Assembly (NCBI RefSeq): GCF_021922985.1
Contig: NZ_CP040788.1
Location: 2,542,001 to 2,606,000, forward strand
Source of the DNA: Clavibacter michiganensis subsp. tessellarius
Lineage (GTDB): Bacteria; Actinomycetota; Actinomycetes; Actinomycetales; Microbacteriaceae
Direction: 5' to 3'
DNA length: 64,000 nt
Shown here: positions 50,837 to 58,675 of the stretch, one piece after another
Numbering within the stretch: position 1 is the stretch's first letter
How the letters are laid out: each line of letters begins with the position of its first letter
Made by a program: the position numbers and the translations under genes
The notes under the pieces: model-generated
Seen by the model: the letters and a program-made list of their open reading frames with translations, nothing else
Database searches by the model: none
What the model was told of the DNA's origin: nothing

Positions 50837-51607
50837 ATGCCCCGCACCACCCGCCTGCCCGCATCCGCCCGCCCGCCGGGACGCCGCCGCCATGTCGACG
50901 CCGCCCCCCGGACGACCGGCGCCGCACCCCGGCGCACCGCCTCCCGGCGCGCGCTCGTGGCCACCGGTGCCGCGCTCGGCGTCGGCCTCGCGCTGTCGGC
51001 GCCGCTCGCCGCGTCCGCCCACGTCGAGCTCGACGCCTCCTCCACCGCCCCCGCCGCCCTCAGCGTCCTGACCTTCGCGGTCGGCCACGGCTGCGAGGGA
51101 TCCGCCACCACCGCCCTCGCGATCCGCTTCCCCGCCGACGTGCAGGCCGTGAAGCCGACCCTCACGCCCGGCTGGTCCGTCGCCGAGCAGGAGGCGGCGG
51201 ACGGCACGACCGTCACCTACACGGCCGACCAGCCGCTGCCCGACGCCCTGCGCGCGACCGTGCAGGTCGAGGCGCTGCTCCCCGTCGACGGCCGGGCCGG
51301 GGACGTCGTCGCGTTCCCGACGCTGCAGACGTGCGTGGAGGGATCCACCGACTGGGCCGAGCTCCCGGCCGCGGGCGCCGAGCCCGACCACCCGGCGCCG
51401 GCGGTCACCCTGACGAGCGCCGCCGGGACGGCCGCCGACGCGAGCGGCGCCGGTGCATCCGCGGACGCCGCCGCCGCGACCCCCGCCGCGGCCCCGGTCG
51501 ACCCGGTCGCCCGGTTCCTCGGCCTCGGCGCGCTCGTCGTGGGCGTCGTCGCCGTGATGCTCCTCACCATCGGCATGCGCCGCCCGCAGCAGGGCGCACG
51601 CCGATGA
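50837..51607 (+). CDS. YcnI-like copper-associated surface protein (DUF1775)
   Basis: A 256-residue secreted, membrane-anchored protein. A long basic n-region precedes the signal core; after the cleavage site ASA the mature protein starts with His (ASAHVELD), the N-terminal residue that binds Cu(II) in YcnI. The DUF1775 beta-sandwich follows (FAVGHGCEGSATTALAIRFP and VEALLPVDG blocks), then an Ala-rich linker and one C-terminal TM helix with a basic tail. It probably binds copper outside the membrane. The stop overlaps the next ATG (ATGA). Confidence 0.9.
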   Translation: MPRTTRLPASARPPGRRRHVDAAPRTTGAAPRRTASRRALVATGAALGVGLALSAPLAASAHVELDASSTAPAALSVLTFAVGHGCEGSATTALAIRFPADVQAVKPTLTPGWSVAEQEAADGTTVTYTADQPLPDALRATVQVEALLPVDGRAGDVVAFPTLQTCVEGSTDWAELPAAGAEPDHPAPAVTLTSAAGTAADASGAGASADAAAATPAAAPVDPVARFLGLGALVVGVVAVMLLTIGMRRPQQGARR

Positions 51608-53108
51608 CCGCCGTCGACGACCGGGCGGATGCCGCGGCCACCGCCGCCGCGACCGCGGACGCCCCGGGGCCGGCGGGCCCGCGCCGGCCCCGGCCCCCGT
51701 CGTCACCCGCCCGCCGCGCGGCTGGCTCCTCCCGCTGCTGCTCCGCCTGCACTTCCTGGCCGGGATCCTCGTCGGCCCGTTCATCCTGGTCGCGGCCCTG
51801 AGCGGCGCGGCCTACGCGCTGTCGCCGTCGATCGAGCGGGTCGTCTACGCGCACGAGCTCCGCGCGCCCGTCACCGGCGCGACGGTCCCGCTCGCCGCGC
51901 AGGTCGAGGCCGCGGAGGCGGTGGTCGGCGGATCCGGCACCCTCACGGCGGTCCGCCCCGCACCCGGTCCCGGCGACACCACGCGCGTGATGTTCACGGG
52001 CGACGGCCTCCGCGCGAGCGAGAGCCGGGCGATCTTCGTCGACCCGGCCGACGCGTCCATCCGCGGCGACCTCCCGGTCTACGGCACGAGCGGCGCCCTC
52101 CCGCTCCGCTCGGCGATCAGCGACGTCCACCGCACCCTCGGCCTCGGCGACGCGGGCCGGCTCTACAGCGAGCTCGCCGCGAGCTGGCTCGGCATCGTGA
52201 CGCTCGCGGGACTCGGCCTGTGGATCGCGCGCTGGCGCCGGTCGCCCCGCCGCCGCGACCTCGTGCGGCCGGACCCGCGCGCGACGGGCTACCGGCGCAT
52301 CCTCTCCTGGCACGCGTCGATCGGCGTATGGCTGGTCGTGGGCGCGCTGTTCCTGTCGGCGACCGGGATCACGTGGTCGCGGTTCGCCGGCCAGAACGTG
52401 ACCGACCTCCGCGCCGCGCTCAGCTGGCAGGCACCGACCCTGCCGACCGCGCTCGGCGAGGCCGCGGCCGCGGGCGCGAGCGGGGGAGCGGCGGCGGATC
52501 CGCACGCCGGCCACCACGGCGGCGCCGCGCCCGCGACGACCGCGCCCGTGGATCCGGCGACCTTCGACGACGTGCTCCGCGTCGCGCAGGGCGTGAACGT
52601 CGACACGGGTCTCGTGGAGATCAAACCGCCGTCGGCGGCGGGGACGGCGTGGACCGTGAGCGAGATCCAGCGCTCGTTCCCCACGCAGGTCGACCAGGTG
52701 GCCGTCGACGGGAGCACGCTCCAGGTGGTCGGCCGCACCGACTTCGCGGACTACCCCTTCCCCGCGAAGCTCGCGCGCTGGGGCGTCGACACGCACCAGG
52801 GGACGATGTTCGGGCTCCCGAACCAGATCCTGCTGGCCGTGACGGCGCTCGGCATCGCCGCGATGGTCGTGTTCGGCTACCTGATGTGGTGGCGGCGCCG
52901 TCCGGGCGTCGCGCGACCCGGCCGCCCGGCGCCCGCGGGCGCGCTGGTGCGGGCGCCGTGGTGGGGCATCGCGGCGGTGGTCGCGGTCGGCGTCGGCGTG
53001 GGGCTCTTCCTGCCGCTCGTCGGGATCCCGCTGGTCGGCTTCGTGCTGCTCGACGCGCTGGTCACGGCCGCGCGCGTGCACCGCGCGGCGCCACCCGCGG
53101 CGGGGTGA
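51604..53108 (+). pseudogene. PepSY-associated membrane protein with apparent frameshift near its 5' end
   Basis: From about 51700 to 53108 one frame encodes a typical PepSY-TM protein: a first TM starting GWLLPLLLRLHFLAG, PepSY domains, a His-rich DPHAGHHGG loop and three more TM helices. The natural start, ATG 51604 overlapping the YcnI-like stop, is in a different frame and hits a stop near 51801. No ATG or GTG opens the coding frame before the first TM. A one-base indel in the GC-only tract at about 51661-51711 would join them. It may be a sequencing error, a true mutation or an internal start at 51921 giving a truncated protein. The role is probably metal or redox related. Confidence 0.75.
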
Positions 53109-53258
53109 TCCGGCCGGCCGTCGCGGGAGCGCGGCGGCCGGCCCGTCCGCTGATCCGGTCGGTTGGGCCACTCCGACCGGTCCGCCCGGGACGGTCCGCG
53201 CGGCGCGTCCCGGCCCGGCGTCGGCGCTCGCCTGCCCGCCCGCCGGCGCGGCGCCGCA

Positions 53259-54269
53259 TCAGGCCGCGGGCGCCGGCCCCGTCGACGCCGCCACGTGCAG
53301 CCGGCACGGCAGCAGCGCGTGCGGCAGCTCGGCGGTCGTGCCGTCGAGGCGCGCGAGCAGCGTCTCCACCGAGAGGCGGCCGAGCTCCGGACCCGGCGCG
53401 TCCATCGTGCTGAGGGCCGGCTCCACGAGGGCGCCCACCTCGGTCGACGACGCGAGCGACAGGATCGACACGTCGTCCGGCACGCGCCGGCCCGCAGCAT
53501 CGAGCCCCGAGATGAGGCCGCGGGCCGCCTGGTCGTTGAGGATCAGGACCGCCGTGATGTCCGGATCCGCCGCCAGCAGCTCGCCCGCCGCGGCCCGCCC
53601 GCCGACGGGCGTGGGCGGGCACCGGACCACCGCGGCGGCCAGCCCGCGCTCCGCCGTCTCCGCGCGGAACGCCCGCTCGGTGCGCGTCGTCGGGCCGTAC
53701 CCGCGCAGGGGCCCGCCCTCGAGGTCCTCCACCATCAGCCCGAAGCGCCGGTGGCCGAGCGCCTGGAGGTGGTCGATCCCCTCGGCGACGGTGCGCTCGA
53801 AGTCCATGTCGACGAACGGCAGGTCGCGGGTGTCGGCCGTGCGCCCGATCGAGACGAACGGCACGTCGAGCGCCGCGAGGTCGGCGATGCGCGAGTCGTC
53901 CATGCGCACCTCCATCACGATGACGCCGTCGACCAGACGCCCCGAGACGAGGTCGGACACGTCGTCCGGCGACGTGCCCGTGGGCCACAGCACCAGGTGG
54001 TAGCCGAGCTCGGACGCGCGCGTGGCCGCGCTCATGAAGATCTCGAGGGCGATGCGGCTGAGGCGCTGCACGTCGGCCGGGAACAGCAGCGCGATGATCC
54101 GGGTGCGCTTGCTGGCGAGCGCGCGGGCCACGACGTTGTTGCGGTAGCCGAGCTCCTGCATCGCCTCGGTGACGGCCCGCCGCGTCTGCTCGGACACGGC
54201 CTTGGTGCCGTTGACGACGAACGAGACCGTGGCGATCGAGACCCCCGCGCGTGCGGCGACCTCTCGCAT
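53259..54269 (-). CDS. LacI family transcriptional regulator
   Basis: A 336-residue regulator beginning directly with the helix-turn-helix (VAARAGVSIATVSFVVNGTKAVSEQTRRAV) and hinge helix (ARALASKRT), followed by a sugar-binding-type effector domain with FVSIGRT and VLILNDQAARGLI blocks. No transport or catabolic gene is adjacent on this strand, so the target is unknown. It probably regulates a sugar locus elsewhere or its own gene. Confidence 0.92.
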   Translation of the reverse strand: MREVAARAGVSIATVSFVVNGTKAVSEQTRRAVTEAMQELGYRNNVVARALASKRTRIIALLFPADVQRLSRIALEIFMSAATRASELGYHLVLWPTGTSPDDVSDLVSGRLVDGVIVMEVRMDDSRIADLAALDVPFVSIGRTADTRDLPFVDMDFERTVAEGIDHLQALGHRRFGLMVEDLEGGPLRGYGPTTRTERAFRAETAERGLAAAVVRCPPTPVGGRAAAGELLAADPDITAVLILNDQAARGLISGLDAAGRRVPDDVSILSLASSTEVGALVEPALSTMDAPGPELGRLSVETLLARLDGTTAELPHALLPCRLHVAASTGPAPAA

Positions 54270-54349
54270 GGTCGGGATGGCGGCTCCTCGCGGTCGGGCG
54301 GTCGCGCGCGGTCGCGTGCGGGCGGGATGCGCCTCAGCGTAGCCCGGGG

Positions 54350-54757
54350 TCAGGCCCCGCGGGCGTCTCCGGCGGCCTGCGCGCGCTGGCGGTCGAACGC
54401 CGGGCGGAGGGGCGCCGTGTCGTAGACGATGTGCAGCCGCACGATGCGCCCCTCCGCGTCGAGCTCGGCCACGTCGACCACCGAGAAGGGCGCCGGCTCA
54501 CCGTTCGCGAGGACCCAGTCGAAGTCGAACCAGAAGGCGACCGTGGGCGTCCCCTCGTCGTCCGCGCGCATCACCCGGCGCAGGCGGAGCCGCGATGCGC
54601 CGGTGTCGGCGAACAGCGCCGGGTAGAACCGGGCCGCCGGGAGGATCCCGTACAGCGGGGAGTGCACGACGCCGTCCGGGGCGAACAGCGCGAGCGCCGC
54701 CGGGACGTCCGCCTGCTCCAGCGCCGCGAGGTACCGCGCGACGAGGGGGTCAGGCAC
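54350..54757 (-). CDS. NTF2-like/SnoaL-like protein
   Basis: A 135-residue protein with the cone-shaped NTF2 fold pattern: an N-terminal helix (YLAALEQADVPAALALFAPDG), a VVHSPLYG strand, and the closing beta-sheet with FWFDFDWVL and VDVAELDAEGRIVRLHI. Such proteins may be isomerases or ligand-binding domains; no catalytic residue can be assigned. It starts at GTG 54757, overlapping the upstream membrane-protein gene by 8 bp. Confidence 0.85.
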   Translation of the reverse strand: MPDPLVARYLAALEQADVPAALALFAPDGVVHSPLYGILPAARFYPALFADTGASRLRLRRVMRADDEGTPTVAFWFDFDWVLANGEPAPFSVVDVAELDAEGRIVRLHIVYDTAPLRPAFDRQRAQAAGDARGA

Positions 54758-55472
54758 CCCGTGCCCGGAGCGTCGGGCTCTCGCCGCCGGTGCGGGGGCG
54801 CAGGCGCGTCACGGCGATGAGGAGGCCGGCGATGCCGCACACCGCGATGGTGAGGCCCACCACGTACTCGCCGACCGTGAGGTACCCGCCGGGCGAGGAG
54901 GTCGGGTCGAGGAAGCCGTACGGGTAGTAGGTGGGGCTGCCCGTGACCTGGTCGCCGGTGAAGGGCCCACGGCCGAGCGTGACCGCGATCCAGACGAGGG
55001 GGAAGACGATGAGGCGGCCGATGGCGCCGCCGCCGAGCCGGGTGCGGTCGGGCGCGATGAGCCAATCGAGGAGGACGACGATCGGCACCGCCACGTGCAC
55101 GATCTGGTTGGCCCAGTCGAGCTGCAGGGGAGGCGGGACGGGGAGCCCGCGGAGCAGCAGGTTCCAGACGATCCCGGTGATGAGCAGGTACACCGTCGAC
55201 GAGAGGCGCAGCGTGGCCCAGGCGACGCTCGCGTCCACCCGCCCGCGCGCCAGGCGCAGGCCGCCGATGGTGAGCACCACCACGCCGAGCAGGTTCGCCT
55301 CGGTCGTGAAGAACAGCGCGAAGTCGAGCGACTTCCCGGCGATGCCCGGGATGCCGAGGCTGATCCAGTAGGCGTAGTTGACGTGGTACTGGGCGATGAC
55401 GCCGACGAGGGCGGCCGCGGCCGTGGCGAGCCGGACGGCGGAGAGGAGGATGCGCACGCGATACGTTCGCAC
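54750..55472 (-). CDS. Pr6Pr-type six-TM membrane protein
   Basis: A 240-residue integral membrane protein with six predicted TM helices. The segments FFTTEANLLGVVVL and VHVAVPIVVLLDWLIAPDR and the GPFTGDQVTGSPTYYPYGFLDP loop match the Pr6Pr/FAR-17a-AIG1-like family common in Microbacteriaceae. The function is unknown; androgen-dependent relatives are lipid hydrolases. The start is GTG 55472. It overlaps the NTF2-like gene. Confidence 0.85.
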   Translation of the reverse strand: MRTYRVRILLSAVRLATAAAALVGVIAQYHVNYAYWISLGIPGIAGKSLDFALFFTTEANLLGVVVLTIGGLRLARGRVDASVAWATLRLSSTVYLLITGIVWNLLLRGLPVPPPLQLDWANQIVHVAVPIVVLLDWLIAPDRTRLGGGAIGRLIVFPLVWIAVTLGRGPFTGDQVTGSPTYYPYGFLDPTSSPGGYLTVGEYVVGLTIAVCGIAGLLIAVTRLRPRTGGESPTLRARGA

Positions 55473-55581
55473 GCCCGCGCGCGCGGCGGGTCCGACTGTC
55501 CACGGAGGGCGGGTCCGGGCGGCGATGCCCGGCGGATGCCCAGGCGCCCGGGCGCTCCGGTGCCCGGGAGGAGGTCGCGGC

Positions 55582-56220
55582 TCAGGCCGCGCGCGCCCGC
55601 CGCAGCACCGCGACGACGATGGCGAGCGGCTTCATCCACGTCACCTCGCCGAAGCGGTAGTCCTCCGCGCGCGCGAGGCGGTCCGCGAGGTCGGGGCGGG
55701 CCGCGCGCAGGTAGCCGCGCGCCTCCTCGGCGTGCACCGGGTCGGAGACGATGCGGACGGTGTCGGCGTCCTCGATGAGCGGGATCGCGTTCGCGACGTT
55801 CTCGCGCGTGCTCCGGCTCGCCTCCTCGAGGACGACGGGGCCCGCGTAGCCGCGCTCGCGGGCGTAGCGGGCGAGGATCCGCGCCTCGGGCTCGTCGCCC
55901 ATCACGGATCCGCCGCAGAGCACGAGCGTGGTCGACGCGGCGCCCGGGTCCATCGAGCGGAGGGCTGCATCGACCCGGAAGCGGTTGATCCGGTTCGCGC
56001 GCGGGCCGGCGTCGCCGAAGCCGAGCACGACGACGGCCTCGCGGCCCACCGTGCCGTCGGGCCGGCCGGGGGCGCGACCGAGGCCGCGCGTGCTCGCGAG
56101 GAGGTGGATCAGCTCGCTCGCCGCCAGGACGACCGCGACCGCGACGCCGGCGACCGCGACGCCCGCGACCAGGGCGCCGACCGCGGCGGGCGCGGCGGGG
56201 AGGGGCCGGCGGATCCGCAT
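55582..56220 (-). CDS. YdcF/ElyC family protein (DUF218)
   Basis: A 212-residue protein with one N-terminal TM helix and a DUF218 domain outside or at the membrane. The VVVLGFGDAGPRANRINRFRVDAALR start, the LVLCGGSVMGDEPEARILARYARERG block and the EEASRSTRENVANAI signature are diagnostic. Members such as SanA and ElyC act in envelope biogenesis; the exact reaction is unknown. Confidence 0.92.
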   Translation of the reverse strand: MRIRRPLPAAPAAVGALVAGVAVAGVAVAVVLAASELIHLLASTRGLGRAPGRPDGTVGREAVVVLGFGDAGPRANRINRFRVDAALRSMDPGAASTTLVLCGGSVMGDEPEARILARYARERGYAGPVVLEEASRSTRENVANAIPLIEDADTVRIVSDPVHAEEARGYLRAARPDLADRLARAEDYRFGEVTWMKPLAIVVAVLRRARAA

Positions 56221-56299
56221 GGGCTCAGGCTACGCGGCGGTGCGGGGCTGGTGATGGTGCCGGTGCCGGGGCTGGTGCCGGCGCCGCGGGCGGTCCCGC

Positions 56300-56554
56300 T
56301 CAGCCCGCGGTGCGCGCGGCCTTCACGAACGCGACGACCGCGTTGGCGTGGCCGTGGCCGAGCCCGTGCTCGGTCTTCAACCAGGTGACCGCGCGCATGT
56401 GCGGCTCCACGTCGAGGCGGGCGTCGGCGAGGTCGATCCAGTGCTGCACCGGCTGGCCGTAGGCGCTCTCGATGCTCGGGAAGTAGGAGGCGGGGCCGTG
56501 GGTCGTGCGTCCGTCGGCCGGCGGGGGCGGGGCGACGATGCCGTGCGCGTTCAT
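56300..56554 (-). CDS. DUF4287 domain protein
   Basis: An 84-residue protein with the DUF4287 core: SYFPSIESAYGQPVQHWIDL followed by a helical segment ending in HGLGHGHANAVVAF. The family is widespread in actinobacteria and often fused to a DUF5655 nuclease-like domain, which is absent here. A Pro-rich N-terminal tail precedes the core. The function is unknown. Confidence 0.85.
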   Translation of the reverse strand: MNAHGIVAPPPPADGRTTHGPASYFPSIESAYGQPVQHWIDLADARLDVEPHMRAVTWLKTEHGLGHGHANAVVAFVKAARTAG

Positions 56555-56686
56555 GCTCCGACGCTACCCGGGCCGTGCCGCGGCGACCACGGCGGATCCG
56601 GCCGCGGCGGAGCCCCGTGCGCCACCGCCTCCGTCGCGGCGGGCCGGGCGATCCCGCTGCGCACCCGTGTCAAGGGGGGAGACCGC

Positions 56687-56700
56687 TCCCCGACTGGGGA
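56687..56700. promoter_or_regulatory. TCCCC-N4-GGGGA palindrome upstream of a small protein gene
   Basis: TCCCCGACTGGGGA repeats the layout of the site at 47041-47054, and is followed by ATAGTC. It lies 91 bp before ATG 56792. The shared motif suggests common control of the two genes. Confidence 0.5.
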
Positions 56701-56791
56701 ATAGTCTCGACCCATCGAGCTCGCTCGCCCGGACCCCGTGGCGGCTCGCCAGGACGCCGGCCTCCCCGGCGCTGCGCGACACGAGGGTCAC

Positions 56792-57061
56792 ATGCACACC
56801 ACCACCAGCATCCGCATCGACGGCGAGCCGATCCAGCTCGCCGAGGGCCAGGACGTCGAGGCGCTCAAGGCGCGCATCGTCGACGCCGTCACCGGGGGCG
56901 CCCGCTTCGTCGACTTCGTCGGCGCCGGCCAGGTGGGGGTGTCCGTGCTCGTCACGTCGCGCTCCTCCGTGCGCCTCGAGGTGCACGAGCGCGAGGACGA
57001 GTCGGAGGATCCCGAGGAGCAGCCCGCGAGCGCCGACCTCGACCTGTACACCTACGGCTAG
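56792..57061 (+). CDS. Small hypothetical beta-alpha-beta protein
   Basis: An 89-residue cytoplasmic protein starting at ATG 56792 after GAGGG. A beta strand (TSIRIDGEPIQL), a helix (GQDVEALKARIVDAV) and further strands (FVDFVGAGQVGVSVLVT, VRLEVHE) give a small compact domain, followed by an acidic tail with a run of Glu and Asp ending in Tyr. No known family is recognised. The TCCCC-N4-GGGGA site in its promoter region is shared with the wall-anchored protein at 47191. Confidence 0.72.
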   Translation: MHTTTSIRIDGEPIQLAEGQDVEALKARIVDAVTGGARFVDFVGAGQVGVSVLVTSRSSVRLEVHEREDESEDPEEQPASADLDLYTYG

Positions 57062-57327
57062 CGTCCCGCGACGCGCGCTGCGCGGAGCGACCCGGGACGA
57101 CGCGGGGTCCTGCGCCGTCCCGGGCTGCGCGAGCGGGGGCACGCGCGTCATCGCGGTCGGCACCGGTCGCGTGGCTCGCCCTCGGGGGAGTCCGAGTCCG
57201 GGTCCGGTGCGCCGCGGCACGCCTCGTGCGATGCACCGCACCTCGAACCTACGCAGGCGCGTCCCGCCGCGCCATCCTGCGGGCGACCCCTTGACTTCGG
57301 GGAGCAGCAGTCGGCGCGGCGCGGGCG

Positions 57328-58623
57328 TCAGCGCACGGACCGGATCGGCTTGATGAGGAGGGCCGAGGCCGCGACGATGCCCGTCGCGGCGATGAACACC
57401 GGCCCGTACCCACCCGTCGCGCCGACGATGCCCGAGGTCACGCCCGGCCCCAGGATCTGCCCGCCCGTGTTCGCCATGTTGAGGATGCCGAGGTCCTTGG
57501 CCGCGTTGTCCGCGTCCGGCAGCACCTCGGTGTTGAGCGCCTGGTCGACCGAGTTGTAGACGCCCGTCCCGATGCCGGCGATGAGCGCGTAGACGAGCAT
57601 CGTCCACGGCTGCGCGACGAAGAACGGGAACAGGGACGCGGTCGCGACGAGGAACGCGGACGCGATCACGAGCGGCTTCCGTCGGCCGAGCCGGTCGGAC
57701 AGGGGCCCGGACACGGCGCCGAAGAACAGCGACGTGACGAGCTGGATCGTCGCCATGAGCGCGATGATCCCGCCGGCCTGCTCGGTGGTCTGCCCCATGT
57801 GGTCGGTGAGGATGTAGAGCTGGTACCCCGTCAGCGAGTACGTGCCGAGCACGAACAGCAGCTTCCCCGAGAGCGCGAGGTAGTAGTCGCGGGCGCCGTG
57901 CCGCGGGAACGAGAAGCTCTGCAGCAGCATCCGCGGGCTGAACGCCTCGCGGGGCACGTCGCGGTTCGACTTCTCCGGCGCGATGAGCGCCACGACCGGT
58001 CCGGCGACGAGCACGAGCACCGCGAACACGAGCATGCCGGCGACCGGATCCGCGACGAAGCCCGACGCGACGATCTGCGACCCGTGCACGCCGAGCAGCA
58101 GGCCGACGCCGTAGACCGCGGAGTACGTGCCGCGGCGCGCGGCGGGGATGCGGTCGGCCAGCATCGCGAGCAGCGGCGCCGCGATCGCGTTGAGGAACAG
58201 CTGGAACGCCATCCACGTCGCGACGACGAGGCCAGGGGTGTCCGCCGCCTGCATGGCGAACAGGGAGGCGGACGCGCCGATCGAGCCGAGCACCATCCAC
58301 GGCGCGCGTCGTCCGATGCGGCTGCGGGTCAGGTCGCTGAGCGCGCCGAACACGATGTTCGAGAGCATCGCCACGATCGAGCCGGTGATGGCGAGCAGCG
58401 CGATGAGCCCCACCTTCTCGTCCGGCGCGATCTGCTCGAGGCGCGCGGGCAGGAGCACGGCGTTGTTCGCGAAGAACGGGCCGATCCACAGGGCGGCGCC
58501 CACGAACAGGGCGATGCCGAGCCGCACCGGGCGGAACGTGGTGCGTCCGTCGTGCGGATCGGTCGTGATGCTCGTGGTGTCGGGCGCGTGCCCGGCGGAT
58601 CGGGGCGGGTGGTGCGCGGACAT
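57328..58623 (-). CDS. MFS sugar transporter (SLC45/GPH-like)
   Basis: A 431-residue 12-TM transporter. The SNIVFGALSDLTRSRIGRR loop and GRRAPWM motif near helix 2-3 and the DRLGRRKPLV motif in the second half resemble glycoside-type MFS symporters (GPH/SLC45 group). It lies 52 bp downstream of the GH3 beta-glucosidase gene on the same strand and so probably imports the beta-glucoside that enzyme cleaves. The N-terminal ~30 residues are polar and cytoplasmic. Confidence 0.9.
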   Translation of the reverse strand: MSAHHPPRSAGHAPDTTSITTDPHDGRTTFRPVRLGIALFVGAALWIGPFFANNAVLLPARLEQIAPDEKVGLIALLAITGSIVAMLSNIVFGALSDLTRSRIGRRAPWMVLGSIGASASLFAMQAADTPGLVVATWMAFQLFLNAIAAPLLAMLADRIPAARRGTYSAVYGVGLLLGVHGSQIVASGFVADPVAGMLVFAVLVLVAGPVVALIAPEKSNRDVPREAFSPRMLLQSFSFPRHGARDYYLALSGKLLFVLGTYSLTGYQLYILTDHMGQTTEQAGGIIALMATIQLVTSLFFGAVSGPLSDRLGRRKPLVIASAFLVATASLFPFFVAQPWTMLVYALIAGIGTGVYNSVDQALNTEVLPDADNAAKDLGILNMANTGGQILGPGVTSGIVGATGGYGPVFIAATGIVAASALLIKPIRSVR

Positions 58624-58675
58624 CGTCGTCCTCCGGTCGGTGGTGCGGGTGGGTCGGCGGTCGGTCGGGGTCGGA

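Noticed and set aside
57062..57327. Extra small gene between the 89-residue protein and the MFS gene
   Set aside because: Open frames exist but have no RBS, no plausible protein composition and overlap only shadows.
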